DNA of 64,000 nucleotides from Ga0077523 sp038324085 (GCA_038324085.1 JBBQHP010000007.1:62001-126000), one strand, 5' to 3'; shown: positions 8,610 through 18,091, counted from the first letter of the stretch. The notes: generated by a model from the letters alone, not told the origin. Made by a program: numbers and translations.

Positions 8610-9839
8610 CTACCGATGCACGGCGCCAGCCACCGGCGGCACATCGAACTCGCGCCTGCACACTTGGGCAAGTCGCGCGACGCCGTCCTGCAGCACCGCC
8701 GGCGAAGGATGCGCGAAACAAATCCGCAGCCTGGAGCGCCCGGGCTCGGCATCGGTCATCCACTCGGCGCCGGGATTGATGGCGATCCCCGCCTGCAACG
8801 CCAGTTGCGCGAGACGCGTCGTGTCGACCGGTTTCGGGAGCGTGACCCACAGGAAGATCCCGCCCGCCGGATACTCGAACTGCGCACTCGCGCCGAAGTA
8901 CGTCCGCAGTGCATCGACCAGGGCGTCGAGCTTGCCGCGCAACGTCGTGCGCAATGCAGCCACGTGCGCATCGAAGTGCTCCGGGCAGTATTCGGCGAGG
9001 ACCATCTGTTCGAGCGCGCCGGAACCGCCGTCATTCTTGATGCTCAGGATCCGGCTCAGCATCGGCCAGCCGGCGACGAGATAGCCGATGCGCAGCGCCG
9101 GCGCGATCGACTTGGAGAACGAGCCGATGTGGATCACGCGGTCGGTGCCGTCCATGGCCCGCAGCGCGCGCGGGCGCTTGCCGCTCCACACCAGATCGGC
9201 GTAGCACTCGTCCTCGAAGATCGGCACCTGGTAGGCGCGGGACAAGGCGAGCAGCTCGACGCGCCGACCTTCGCTCATCACCGTCGCGGTGGGATTCTGC
9301 ACGGTGGGTATCGTGTAGATGTACTTGGGGCGGATGCCGCGACGGGCGAGGTCCTCCAGCGCATGCCGCAATGCGAGGCTGCTCAAGCCGTCGCCATCGA
9401 CCGGCACGCCCACGATGTCGACGCCGAGGCGCTTCACACGGGTGATCGCGCCACCGTAGCTCGACTGTTCGAAGATGACGGTGTCGCCCGGCGCGAGCAG
9501 CACCTGGTTGACGAGGTCGAGACCTTGCAGCGACCCCGACGTGATCATCACCTCGTCGGGAGTGCACGAGATACCCGCATCGCGAGCGAGTTTGCCGGCG
9601 ATGAACTCGCGCAACGGCCGGTAGCCGAGCGGACCGCTGTCGAGCCCGTAGGTCGCGAGTTGTCGACCGTCGCGATGCAGCACGCGGGCTGCCGCGGCCG
9701 CCAGCGCCTCGACCGGCACGCTGGCGGAATCGTTGTGACCGCCCACGAAATTGAATGCCGGAAATCCGCTCCAGCGCAACGCGGCCGGAGGCAGGTCGGC
9801 GCGCAGCAACCCGGAATAATCGAACGACTCGGCACTCAT
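8610..9839 (-). CDS. PLP-dependent aminotransferase, class I/II (2-aminoadipate/MocR-type fold)
   Basis: A 409-residue fold-type I aminotransferase. The PLP-binding lysine is Lys243 in SFSKSIAPALRIGY. Other family signs are the TSGSLQGLDLV cofactor loop, PTVQNPTATVM and the EDECYADLVW aspartate region. There is no N-terminal GntR domain, so it is an enzyme rather than a MocR regulator. It resembles LysN/2-aminoadipate and aromatic aminotransferases, but the substrate cannot be fixed from motifs. Its start codon overlaps the stop of the upstream DUF1015 gene by four bases (ATGA), so the two are translationally coupled. Confidence 0.87.
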   Translation of the reverse strand: MSAESFDYSGLLRADLPPAALRWSGFPAFNFVGGHNDSASVPVEALAAAAARVLHRDGRQLATYGLDSGPLGYRPLREFIAGKLARDAGISCTPDEVMITSGSLQGLDLVNQVLLAPGDTVIFEQSSYGGAITRVKRLGVDIVGVPVDGDGLSSLALRHALEDLARRGIRPKYIYTIPTVQNPTATVMSEGRRVELLALSRAYQVPIFEDECYADLVWSGKRPRALRAMDGTDRVIHIGSFSKSIAPALRIGYLVAGWPMLSRILSIKNDGGSGALEQMVLAEYCPEHFDAHVAALRTTLRGKLDALVDALRTYFGASAQFEYPAGGIFLWVTLPKPVDTTRLAQLALQAGIAINPGAEWMTDAEPGRSRLRICFAHPSPAVLQDGVARLAQVCRREFDVPPVAGAVHR

Positions 9840-11086
9840 TTCGCGCCCTCCTCGTCGAGCACGAGCGAGAGCAGGCCGTCCGCAAGCTTGGGTTCGAACC
9901 AGGTCGACTTGGGCGGCATGATCCGGTGGGCATCCGCCACGGCCATCAGATCGGTCATGCTGGTCGGGAACAGCGAGATCGCGCAGGCCATGCCGCCGGC
10001 ATCCACGCGCGCCTCTAGTTCCGCCAGGCCGCGTATGCCGCCGACGAAATCGATGCGCGCATCGCGACGCGGATCGTGAATCGCGAGCACGGGAGAGAGC
10101 AGTTGATCGCCGAGCAAGCTCACGTCGAGACGCGCCACCGGATCATCACGCGCGACGAGTTCCGGCCGGATCTGCAGGCGGTACCACCGACCGCGCAGGT
10201 ACAGGCCGAATTCGCCCGGCCGACCCGGCGCCACCGCGACATCGCTGCGCGCCGTCGCGAAACGCACGGCGATCTGCGCGAGGAACGCTTCCTCCGTCAA
10301 GCCGTTCAGGTCGGTCACGACCCGGTTGTAGGCAAGGATCTGCATCTGGGCCTGGGGAAACGCGACGGCCAGGAAACGCTCGTGATGCGCCGCCGGGTCG
10401 GCACCGCGCCGGCTCGCAGCCACCCGTGACGCGGCAGCGGAACGGTGGTGACCGTCCGCGATGTAGAGCGCGCTCAGGCGCTCGAAGGCGTTCGTGATCA
10501 CCTCGATGCTCGCGGCATCGACGATGTCCCACAACTGATGGCGAACGCCGGTGTCCGCCGTGACGTCCACGGCGGCCGGCGCGCCGCTGACGGCGGCCAG
10601 GATCGCGTCGATTTCCGGCGCGTCCGGATAGGCGAGCAGCACGGGGCCGGTCTGGGCGTTCAGCGCCTCGATCTGCCGTACCCGATCGTCCTCCTTGTCG
10701 GGCCGGGTGAACTCGTGCCTGCGGATGCGATTGGCATCGTACGCCGCGACCGAAGCCGCCACCGCGATGCCGGTCTGCGTGTGCGCGCCCATGTGCATGC
10801 GCCAGGCGTAGTAGGCGGGCACGCGGTCGCGCACGAGCACGCCGGCCGCCAGCATTCGTTGGAGGTTTCCGGCCGCCTTCGCGTAGACCTCGGGTGAGTG
10901 GGGATCGACCGATGGCGTCAGGTCGATCTCCGGCCGGGAGATATGGAGGAAGCTCCACGGCTTGCCGGCGGCACGCTCGCGCGCTTCGTCGGCGGTGAGC
11001 ACATCGTAGGGAGGTGCGACGACGTCGGCGGCAAAACGAAGCGGGGGGCGCAGGGCGGCAAACGGCTGGATCAGGGGCTGGGTCAC
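9836..11086 (-). CDS. DUF1015 family protein
   Basis: A 416-residue cytoplasmic protein of the DUF1015 family, marked by the ADGHHRSAAASRVA motif, the N-terminal PFAALRPPLRFAADVVAPPY and the C-terminal MPPKSTWFEPKL. Proteins of this family are widespread and lack a firmly established role. I chose the GTG at 11086 because the family N-terminus begins there and an AAGGAA ribosome-binding site lies just upstream. The frame stays open further back to 11878, but that stretch is antisense to the methyltransferase gene. The gene overlaps the following aminotransferase, and the pair probably works on one amino-acid-related substrate (inference). Confidence 0.85.
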   Translation of the reverse strand: MTQPLIQPFAALRPPLRFAADVVAPPYDVLTADEARERAAGKPWSFLHISRPEIDLTPSVDPHSPEVYAKAAGNLQRMLAAGVLVRDRVPAYYAWRMHMGAHTQTGIAVAASVAAYDANRIRRHEFTRPDKEDDRVRQIEALNAQTGPVLLAYPDAPEIDAILAAVSGAPAAVDVTADTGVRHQLWDIVDAASIEVITNAFERLSALYIADGHHRSAAASRVAASRRGADPAAHHERFLAVAFPQAQMQILAYNRVVTDLNGLTEEAFLAQIAVRFATARSDVAVAPGRPGEFGLYLRGRWYRLQIRPELVARDDPVARLDVSLLGDQLLSPVLAIHDPRRDARIDFVGGIRGLAELEARVDAGGMACAISLFPTSMTDLMAVADAHRIMPPKSTWFEPKLADGLLSLVLDEEGAK

Positions 11087-11265
11087 GGCGTTCCTTCGAC
11101 GGGAACCCGGGATTCTACGGAATCCGCTGCGGGCGAAGTGGGGCCGACCGCGAAGCGATCGTCGCCGGCACTGACAGGCGCGCCCTGCCCGCGTCCCGGA
11201 GAACCTTGCGGCAGCAGCCGTTTCCGACGTCGGCGTCGCACCCCGCGGCCGATAGCGGCGCGATC

Positions 11266-12081
11266 TCAACGCGTCTCGAACACGCAGGCCCGGTAGCCGT
11301 CGCGCAAGGTTCCGAGCAGATGACGAATGAGCCATGCCGGAATGCGGATGCGCTTCAGCTCCGCCGCCCGCAACGCCAGCGACTGCGCCTCGCGCAGCGA
11401 GTAACCCAGAGCCTCGATCGCGGCGATCGGGTCGTCGGGAAAGTAGCGCCACTTCGCACCCAGCGTCTCGACGACACGGATGACCGGTTGGGCGTAGCGT
11501 CTGACGAACGCCGCCGACTGGATATCGCAGATGAGTTCGTGCTGCGGAAAGCAGTTGCGCAGCGCCACCGCGCTCGCCTGGACCGCCGCGGCCTCGAGGT
11601 AATAGAGCACGCCTTCCATCACGATGGTCACCGGCTCGGCGCTGGCATGGGGCGCGAGCTTGTCCGCCAGCGATTCGCGCGCGAAATCGATGGCGATCCG
11701 CGTGAGCGGGTTCGGGCTCGCCGATTCCGGTGCCAGGAGCTCCTTGCGATCGATGATCGCCGCTTCGTCCAGCTCGAACCAGCGTCCGCCGGCGAGGCGC
11801 AGGGCACGGGAATCGAAACCCGCGCCCACCAGCACGATGCGCCGCTGCGGGTTCGCCACCAGGCGAGCCTTCAGCCATTGCTCGATCACCCAGTGACGCA
11901 CGATGTTCGCGCCGTTGGGTGTGTCGAAATGGTCGAAGATCGCGAACACCTCCCGGCCTTCCGCGCCCAGGAAACCTTCGGCCCAGTTGTCCCCGACGAG
12001 CGGATCGGCCGAGCGCGCATCGAGCGCACGCACGCCGGTGCAGTAGTACGCGGTCCTCGAAACCGGATTGGCCATGGTCAT
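11266..12081 (-). CDS. class I SAM-dependent methyltransferase, LCM/Ppm1 family
   Basis: A 271-residue methyltransferase of the leucine carboxyl methyltransferase (PF04072-type) family. The SAM-binding motif reads IVLVGAGFDSRALRL, followed by the acidic FELDEA, the RIAIDFARE region and VTIVMEGVLYYL. Bacterial members modify small molecules or unknown carboxyl groups; the substrate here is unknown. The ATG at 12081 overlaps the stop of the RND pump gene by four bases (a second ATG lies six bases later), making it the last gene of the efflux operon. That link to a metal/drug pump is unusual. There is a gap of about 180 bases before the DUF1015 gene. Confidence 0.82.
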   Translation of the reverse strand: MTMANPVSRTAYYCTGVRALDARSADPLVGDNWAEGFLGAEGREVFAIFDHFDTPNGANIVRHWVIEQWLKARLVANPQRRIVLVGAGFDSRALRLAGGRWFELDEAAIIDRKELLAPESASPNPLTRIAIDFARESLADKLAPHASAEPVTIVMEGVLYYLEAAAVQASAVALRNCFPQHELICDIQSAAFVRRYAQPVIRVVETLGAKWRYFPDDPIAAIEALGYSLREAQSLALRAAELKRIRIPAWLIRHLLGTLRDGYRACVFETR

Positions 12082-15000
12082 GCTTCAGCCCTCACTTCAT
12101 CGAACCAGCGATAGAGCGCCGGCAGCATCACCAGGGTCAGCAGCGTCGAGGAGATCAGCCCGCCGATCACCACGACCGCAAGCGGCCGCTGCACCTCGGA
12201 ACCCGGCCCGGTCGCGAACAGGAACGGCACCAGTCCGAGCATCGCCACCGTAGCGGTCATGAGCACCGGGCGCAAGCGCAGGCTGGAGCCATTGAACACG
12301 GCATCGCCGACCGACTGACCTTCGAGCCGCAGACCGCGAATGTAGGTCACGAGCACCACCCCGTTCAACACCGCAATGCCCCACAGCGCGATGAACCCGA
12401 CCGACGCCGGGACCGACAGGTATTCCCCGGTCACGTACAGGCCGATGATGCCGCCGATGGAAGCGAACGGGAGCACCAGGATGATCAGCGTTGCGAGCTT
12501 GATCGAGCGGAACAACAGGAACAGCAGGAAGAAGATGCTGGCGATCGTGAGCGGCACGATCACGGACAGGTGGCCCAGCGCGCGCTCCAGGTTCTGGAAC
12601 TGTCCGCCCCACACCAGGTAGTAACCCTCCGGCAATTTGACCTTCGCGGCGACCGCAGTCTGCAATTCGGTCACGAAACCGCCGAGATCGCGATCGCGGA
12701 CGTTGATCCCCACGACGAGGCGGCGTTTGCCGGTCTCGCGGCTGATCTGGGCCGGACCCTCGATCAGGCGAATGTCCGCGATGCTCTCGAGCGTGACCTG
12801 CGCCCCGCTCGGCGTCGGCAGGCGCAGATTGCGGATGGCTTCGCCGTCGTCGCGGAATCGCTCCAGCAGCCGCACGCTGCCCTCGAAGCGCCGCTCGCCC
12901 TCGTAGATGTGGGTGGCGGCCTTGCCGCCGACCGCCATCTCGATCACGTCGTTGACGTCGGCCACGTTGATGCCGTAGCGAGCGATCTTGCCTCGATCGA
13001 TGTCGATGGAAAGGTACTGCTGGCCGGTGGTGCGCTCGACGCGGATGTCCTGCGCGCCCTGGATGGTGGCCGCCAGCCGCGCGATGTCGTCGGCAGTGCG
13101 CTTGAGTTCGCGCAGGTCGTCGCCGAAGACCTTCACGGCGACGTCCGAGCGCACGCCGGTCACCAGCTCGTCGATACGGTCGGAAATCGGCTGCGCCATG
13201 ACGATCTGGATGCCGGGAATCACCCGCAACTTGTCGCGAATCGCATCGGCGATGGTGTCCTGGTTCCAGCCCTTCGGCCATTGATCGCGCGCTTTCAGGC
13301 TGACCAGCGGCGAGGACTCGTTCGGCGGCTGGGGATCCGCCGCACTCTCGCCGCGCCCGAGCCCCGAGACGGCCGATCTCACGCCCGGCACGTCGCGCAC
13401 GAGCCGCATCGCCTGCATCTCCAGATCGATCGCTTCCTCGATGGCGATGTTGGGCGCGCGAATGATGCTGGGAACGATCGCACCCTCCTTCATCTCGGGG
13501 ATGAAGGAAGTCCCGAGGAACGGCACCAGCGCGATCGACGCGGCGAACACCAGGCTCGCGATGACCACCGTGATCACCGGCCGGCGCAACACCGCCTTCA
13601 ACAAGCGCAGATACGGCCGCTTGATGGTCGCGATCAACCAGGTGTCGTGGTCGGCTCCGCCCTTGAGGCCGTACGCGCACAACACCGGCGAGAGCACGAG
13701 CGATAGCACCAGCGACACGGCGAGCGCGATGGCGATGGTGTAGGCGAGCGGCGAGAACATCATGCCCTCCATGCCCTGCAACGTCATCAGCGGCAGGAAC
13801 ACGAGGATGATGACGCCGACGCCGAACACCACCGGCGTCGCCACCTCCACCGCGGCGCGCAGGATCACGTGCAACCGGTTCTCGATGGTGCCGTGGGCGC
13901 GTCCCAGGTGCGCGAAGACGTTCTCCACGACCACGACCGACCCGTCGACGACCAGGCCGATGGCGATGGCGAGCCCGCCGAGCGACATGAGGTTGGCCGA
14001 CATCCCGAACTCGTTCATCACGATGAAGGTGATGAGCGGGGTCAGCAGCAGCGTCATCACCACGATCAGGCTGGAGCGCACGTTGCCGAGGAACAGGAAC
14101 AGCACCACGACCACCAGGATCGAGCCCTCGATCAGCACCTTGATGACGGTCCACAGCGCCGCGTCGACGAGCTCCGTGCGCTCGTAGAAGGGCACGATGC
14201 GCAGGTTGTCGGGCAGCATGCCCTTGCCATTAATCTCCGCGACCCGCTCCTGGATGCGCCCCACGACCTCCTTCGCATTGCCGCCGCGGATCATCATCAC
14301 GATGCCGCCGACGGTCTCGGTGACGCCGTTCTTGATGAGCGCGCCCTGGCGCACCTCGTGACCGATGCGCACGTCGGCGATGTTGCGGATGTAGACCGGC
14401 GTGCCTTCCACTTCCTTCAGCACGATGCTGCCGATGTCGTCGACGTCTTTGATCAGACCGAGGCCGCGGATGATGTGCTTTTCCGCATAGTGGCGGATGG
14501 AACCGCCGCCGGCATTGGCGTTGTTGCGCTTGAGCGCCTCGAATACCTGCGGCACGGTGATGCGATAGTGATGCATCCGGTCCGGGTCCAGCTGCACCTG
14601 ATACTGCTTCACGTAGCCGCCGAGCGAATTGATCTCGGCCACGCCGGGAATGGAACGCAGCAGCGGTCGCACCATCCAGTCTTCCACGATCCGGCGTCGC
14701 ATCAGTTCATCGACGGAGAGCGTGCGTTCGCCGTCATCCGGGCGCTCCAGCGTGAACTGGTAGATCTCGCCCAGCCCGGTCGACACCGGCCCCAGTACCG
14801 GCGTGACGCCTTCCGGCAGCCGCGGAGCGAATTCGAGCAAGCGCTCCATCACGAGCTGGCGCGCGAAATAAACGTCGGTCCGGTCCGTGAACACGAGCGT
14901 GACCAGCGACAGGCCGGGCGTGATCGCCGAGCGCATCTCCGTCAAGCCAGGCAATCCGGTCATGCCGATCTCGATCGGCACCGTGACGAAGCGCTCCACT

Positions 15001-15179
15001 TCTTCCGGCGAACGGCCCGGCGCTTCCGCGGCGACCAGCACCTGGATGTTGGTGACATCCGGGAAGGCGTCGACCGACAGCTGGCGGGCCGCCTGTATGC
15101 CGAACACCGCGAGGCCCACCGCCACGACCACCACCACGATACGCTGCCGGAGCGCACTGCGGATCAGCGCCTCGATCAC
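12078..15179 (-). CDS. heavy-metal-type RND efflux pump, inner-membrane subunit (CzcA/CusA family)
   Basis: A proton-driven RND pump of 1033 residues, the standard length for the CzcA/CusA (HME) group. The N-terminus (VDAFPDVTNIQVLV, then APGRSPEEVERFV) and LGTSFIPEMKEGAIV are HME-RND signatures. The fourth-span motif reads GLVVDGSVVVVEN, with the Asp used in proton relay, closer to divalent-cation pumps than to Cu/Ag pumps. The frame stays open far upstream, but the GTG at 15179 has a GGAGGG ribosome-binding site and the correct N-terminus. It overlaps the adaptor gene by four bases (GTGA). No outer-membrane factor gene accompanies it. Confidence 0.9.
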   Translation of the reverse strand: MIEALIRSALRQRIVVVVVAVGLAVFGIQAARQLSVDAFPDVTNIQVLVAAEAPGRSPEEVERFVTVPIEIGMTGLPGLTEMRSAITPGLSLVTLVFTDRTDVYFARQLVMERLLEFAPRLPEGVTPVLGPVSTGLGEIYQFTLERPDDGERTLSVDELMRRRIVEDWMVRPLLRSIPGVAEINSLGGYVKQYQVQLDPDRMHHYRITVPQVFEALKRNNANAGGGSIRHYAEKHIIRGLGLIKDVDDIGSIVLKEVEGTPVYIRNIADVRIGHEVRQGALIKNGVTETVGGIVMMIRGGNAKEVVGRIQERVAEINGKGMLPDNLRIVPFYERTELVDAALWTVIKVLIEGSILVVVVLFLFLGNVRSSLIVVMTLLLTPLITFIVMNEFGMSANLMSLGGLAIAIGLVVDGSVVVVENVFAHLGRAHGTIENRLHVILRAAVEVATPVVFGVGVIILVFLPLMTLQGMEGMMFSPLAYTIAIALAVSLVLSLVLSPVLCAYGLKGGADHDTWLIATIKRPYLRLLKAVLRRPVITVVIASLVFAASIALVPFLGTSFIPEMKEGAIVPSIIRAPNIAIEEAIDLEMQAMRLVRDVPGVRSAVSGLGRGESAADPQPPNESSPLVSLKARDQWPKGWNQDTIADAIRDKLRVIPGIQIVMAQPISDRIDELVTGVRSDVAVKVFGDDLRELKRTADDIARLAATIQGAQDIRVERTTGQQYLSIDIDRGKIARYGINVADVNDVIEMAVGGKAATHIYEGERRFEGSVRLLERFRDDGEAIRNLRLPTPSGAQVTLESIADIRLIEGPAQISRETGKRRLVVGINVRDRDLGGFVTELQTAVAAKVKLPEGYYLVWGGQFQNLERALGHLSVIVPLTIASIFFLLFLLFRSIKLATLIILVLPFASIGGIIGLYVTGEYLSVPASVGFIALWGIAVLNGVVLVTYIRGLRLEGQSVGDAVFNGSSLRLRPVLMTATVAMLGLVPFLFATGPGSEVQRPLAVVVIGGLISSTLLTLVMLPALYRWFDEVRAEA

Positions 15180-16342
15180 TGAGAACCCTCCAGCTCCCTG
15201 CGCTTGCGCTCGCTGTTCAGATGGAAGCTCCCCTTCACCACGATCTTCTGCCCGGGCTGCAGCCCCGCACGCACGACGCGCGCGCCCTCGTTGTCGTCGT
15301 CGAGGGTGACCTCCGTGAGGCGGAACCGGCCGCTGCCCGCATCGACGAACACGAAGTTCCTGCCCTCTTCGTTGACGACCGCCTCCGCTGGAATCACCAG
15401 CGCCTTCTCGCGTGGGCCCTCGATCACGAGCGTGGCCAGCATGGCCGGCTTCAGCAGGCCTTCGCGATTGTCGAGTTCGGAACGGATGAGCACCGTGCGC
15501 GTTTCCGGGTCCACGATGGCATCGACATAGTCGAGCGACGCCTTGAGCGGTTCGGCCGGCAGCGCCGGCACCTCGATCTGGACGCTCTGGCCCACCGCGA
15601 GACTGCTGCTTTCCTGCTCGGGCACGTCGGCGATCACCCACACCGTGGACAGGTCCGCCACGGTGAACAGGGCATCCGAAGGCTGCACGACCTGGCCGCG
15701 GGTGACCTGCCGGTCAACCACGATGCCGTTCATCGTCGACTGCACGGAGAACTTCGAATGGATCTCGCCCGAGGTGAGCATCGCCTTCGTCTCCGCGTCG
15801 GTCATGCCGAGCACCTTCAACTGATTGGTGGCGGAGCGCACTTCCGCGCGCGCGATGCTCAGCTCGTTCTCGCGCCGCTGCAGTTCGGCGAGTCCGATGA
15901 CGTCGGCCTCGTAGAGTTGCCGCGCCCGGCCTGCCGCCCGCTCCAGCAGATCGGCCTGCGAGCGCGCCTTCAGCAATTCGAACTGAGCCGCCCCGAGTTC
16001 GTTGCTGTAGACATGGGCGAGTATCTGGCCGATCCGCACCGGTTGACCCCGATGCGCCACGACTTCGGTGATGCGCCCGGTGGCGTTGGCCCCGATCCGC
16101 GCGACCCGGAATTCGTTGAACTCGATCCGACCGGGAACGCGCAGCGCGTGCGCGATGAAGCGCTCCGCGATTTCCTCGACACTCAGTTGCGCGAGTACGG
16201 AGGCCTCGGGTTTCACCACCATGGGGTCCGGCGCCGCCACGGCCGCGGGCTTCGAGCTCGAGGCCGTGGGCGCCGATTCCTTGCCGCATCCCCCGACCAG
16301 AACCAGCAAGATCACTACCGATATTCCAACAATTCGATTCAT
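15176..16342 (-). CDS. RND efflux periplasmic adaptor lipoprotein (CzcB/CusB family)
   Basis: A 388-residue membrane-fusion protein that would link the RND pump to an outer-membrane channel. It starts with a lipoprotein signal (LVLVGGC, Cys19), then a barrel-sandwich half (GRITEVVAHRGQPVRIGQIL), a helical hairpin (about residues 110-190), the second half (MNGIVVDRQVTRGQVVQ) and a beta-barrel (LSTVWVIADVPE). No His/Met-rich metal-binding extension is present, so metal specificity is unclear. The ATG at 16342 was chosen because it begins the signal peptide. It is the first gene of the three-gene operon. Confidence 0.88.
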   Translation of the reverse strand: MNRIVGISVVILLVLVGGCGKESAPTASSSKPAAVAAPDPMVVKPEASVLAQLSVEEIAERFIAHALRVPGRIEFNEFRVARIGANATGRITEVVAHRGQPVRIGQILAHVYSNELGAAQFELLKARSQADLLERAAGRARQLYEADVIGLAELQRRENELSIARAEVRSATNQLKVLGMTDAETKAMLTSGEIHSKFSVQSTMNGIVVDRQVTRGQVVQPSDALFTVADLSTVWVIADVPEQESSSLAVGQSVQIEVPALPAEPLKASLDYVDAIVDPETRTVLIRSELDNREGLLKPAMLATLVIEGPREKALVIPAEAVVNEEGRNFVFVDAGSGRFRLTEVTLDDDNEGARVVRAGLQPGQKIVVKGSFHLNSERKRRELEGSQ

Positions 16343-16434
16343 CTGGCCGCTTCTTTTCGTGTGACTGCGAGAGCATTCATCATCCGGGGAGGATACCCCT
16401 GCAATGCTCGGCACCGCCGTGCTTCGCGGGCGCT

Positions 16435-17367
16435 TCAGGTGCTCGTCTGGACGCCCGCCGGGTCGCAATTAGCGCCGCAGACCAGGACGCCGACCCGTTC
16501 GCCGGGCTCGGGCAGGTAGCGACGGGACGCAAGCGCTGCGAGCGCAGCCGCGCCACCGGGCTCGGTGACGAGGCGAAGTTCGTGCCACAACGCCCGCTGC
16601 GTCGCGACGATCGCTTCGTCGGTCACCAGCACGACCCGGTCGATCAGCCTCTGGGCGATCGGGAACATTCTGGATCCCACCCGCCGGGCCCCGAGGGAAT
16701 CGGCCGCCACCCCTCCCACCTCTACGTCCACGGGCGTACCGGCGGCGAGCGCGGCATGCAGCGCGCGCGAGCGTTCCGGTTCGACTCCGATCACCTTCAC
16801 GCGCCCGCCGTACCAGGCGGCAATGCCGCCGATGAAGCCACCGCCGCCCACGGCCACGATCACGCTGTCGAGATTCGTCACCTGCGCCTCGAATTCGCGT
16901 CCGGTCGTCCCCTGCCCCGCCAGCACTTCGTCCTGATCGTACGCGTGGACCAGCAACGCCCCGGTCTCGCGCTGCCTCAGTTCGCATGCGGCGAATGCTT
17001 CGGCATACAGCGCACCGACCACATGCACTCGGGCACCGAGGGCACGTAGCCGATCCACCTTGATCGCCGGCGCGACGACGGGCACGAAGATCTCGGCGTA
17101 GTGCCCTAGTCTGCGCGCGGCGTATGCCACCGCGAGTCCGTGATTCCCTCCGGACGCCGCGATCACTCCCGCGGCCGGCACCTCGGCCGACAGGATGCGA
17201 TTGAAAGCGCCACGCGGCTTGAATGATCCGGTGTGTTGCAGGCATTCGAGCTTGAGCACGATCGGGCCCGGCGTACCGAAGGCGGACGCCTCCACTTCGA
17301 ACACCGGCGTGCGGCGAATATGCGGCGCGATCCGCGCCGCCGCCTGCTCGATGGCATCAGGGTGCAT
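16435..17367 (-). CDS. threonine/serine dehydratase (PLP fold type II)
   Basis: A 310-residue PLP enzyme that deaminates L-threonine or L-serine to the 2-oxo acid and ammonia. The PLP lysine is Lys50 in TGSFKPRGAFN. The substrate loop is ASGGNHGLAVAYAARRLG and the phosphate-binding glycine loop is AVGGGGFIGGI. It lacks the C-terminal ACT-like domain of biosynthetic IlvA, which points to a catabolic or racemase-like member. I use the ATG at 17367, with GGAGG just before it, rather than a TTG four codons earlier. The gene begins inside the end of the DsbA-family gene (11-base overlap), so the two form a unit. Confidence 0.85.
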   Translation of the reverse strand: MHPDAIEQAAARIAPHIRRTPVFEVEASAFGTPGPIVLKLECLQHTGSFKPRGAFNRILSAEVPAAGVIAASGGNHGLAVAYAARRLGHYAEIFVPVVAPAIKVDRLRALGARVHVVGALYAEAFAACELRQRETGALLVHAYDQDEVLAGQGTTGREFEAQVTNLDSVIVAVGGGGFIGGIAAWYGGRVKVIGVEPERSRALHAALAAGTPVDVEVGGVAADSLGARRVGSRMFPIAQRLIDRVVLVTDEAIVATQRALWHELRLVTEPGGAAALAALASRRYLPEPGERVGVLVCGANCDPAGVQTST

Positions 17368-18022
17368 CGTCCTCCGCAACCGGTTTCAAGGCCTCTTCCA
17401 TCGCATCGACGATGACGCCCGCAGGTTGGGCGCCGGACAGCGCGACGCGCTGATTGAAAATGAAGAACGGCACGCCCTGCACGCCGATGCGATGCGCCGT
17501 TTCCTCCTCCTTGCGCACGTGGTCGGTCAGTTCCTCCGAGGCGAGCAGATCGGCCGCCTCCGAACGGTCGAAACCGGCGCCACCGGCAACCTCCACCAGT
17601 ACGTCGTCCGAAGCGAAGTTGCGCGCCTCGAGGAAATAGCCCTGGAACAATGCATCGACCATGGAACCCTGCAGGCCGAGGGCACCGGCCCACGCGATGA
17701 GGCGATGTGCATTGACGGTATTCGGCTGCACCTGCATGCGGGAGAAATCGAACGCAATGTCGGCTTCGCGGCCGGCATTCTCGACCCGCGCATAGATCTC
17801 GCCGGCCCGGTCGGGACCGCCGAATTTCTGCGCCAGGTACTTCTTGCGATCCATGCCGGTGGCCGGCATGTCGGGATTCAATTCGAATGGGTGCCAGCGC
17901 ACCTCCGGCTCGTCGTCGGGGTGGCGTTCGCGCCACAGCACGAGCGCTTCCTCGAGGCGGCGCTTGCCGATGAAACACCAGGGACACACTACATCCGAGA
18001 TCACGTCGACGCTGATAGTCAT
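17357..18022 (-). CDS. DsbA-family oxidoreductase, FrnE-like
   Basis: A 221-residue thioredoxin-fold protein of the FrnE/DsbA type. The redox motif CPWC is at residues 13-16, followed by FIGKRRLEEAL. The C-terminal GVQGVPFFIFNQR carries the cis-proline loop. There is no signal peptide, so it acts in the cytoplasm, as known FrnE proteins do (disulfide exchange in oxidative stress, or glutathione-dependent isomerisation). It overlaps the dehydratase gene downstream and is divergent from the molybdenum-hydroxylase operon, with only about 70 bases between the start codons. Confidence 0.85.
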   Translation of the reverse strand: MTISVDVISDVVCPWCFIGKRRLEEALVLWRERHPDDEPEVRWHPFELNPDMPATGMDRKKYLAQKFGGPDRAGEIYARVENAGREADIAFDFSRMQVQPNTVNAHRLIAWAGALGLQGSMVDALFQGYFLEARNFASDDVLVEVAGGAGFDRSEAADLLASEELTDHVRKEEETAHRIGVQGVPFFIFNQRVALSGAQPAGVIVDAMEEALKPVAEDDAP

Positions 18023-18056
18023 GGTATGCCCCCGTCAGGATAGGGAATGCGGGCGT

Positions 18057-18062
18057 TATGAT
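18057..18062 (+). promoter_or_regulatory. possible -10 box (TATGAT) for the molybdenum-hydroxylase operon
   Basis: TATGAT matches the sigma-70 -10 consensus in 5 of 6 positions and lies 29 bases before the ATG at 18092, in the short divergent gap after the dsbA-like gene. The -35 region about 17 bases upstream is poor, so an activator would be needed or the match is chance. Confidence 0.25.
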
Positions 18063-18091
18063 AGCTGCCACCAGCTTCCGTCTCCACCCGC

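Noticed and set aside
8616..10079. 487-codon open frame on the plus strand
   Set aside because: Antisense to the aminotransferase and DUF1015 genes; the translation has no hydrophobic patterning or motif.
11087..11878. N-terminal extension of the DUF1015 reading frame
   Set aside because: The frame is open to 11878 but overlaps the methyltransferase gene on the same strand. The DUF1015 N-terminus and the AAGGAA site place the start at 11086.
11919..13706. 595-codon open frame on the plus strand
   Set aside because: It is antisense to the RND pump gene, begins inside the methyltransferase region, and its translation is rich in His, Arg, Asp and Gln with no fold-like pattern. High GC in third positions of the real gene keeps this frame open.
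15180..15641. N-terminal extension of the RND pump frame
   Set aside because: It would overlap the adaptor gene heavily. GGAGGG before the GTG at 15179 and the canonical N-terminus fix the start there.
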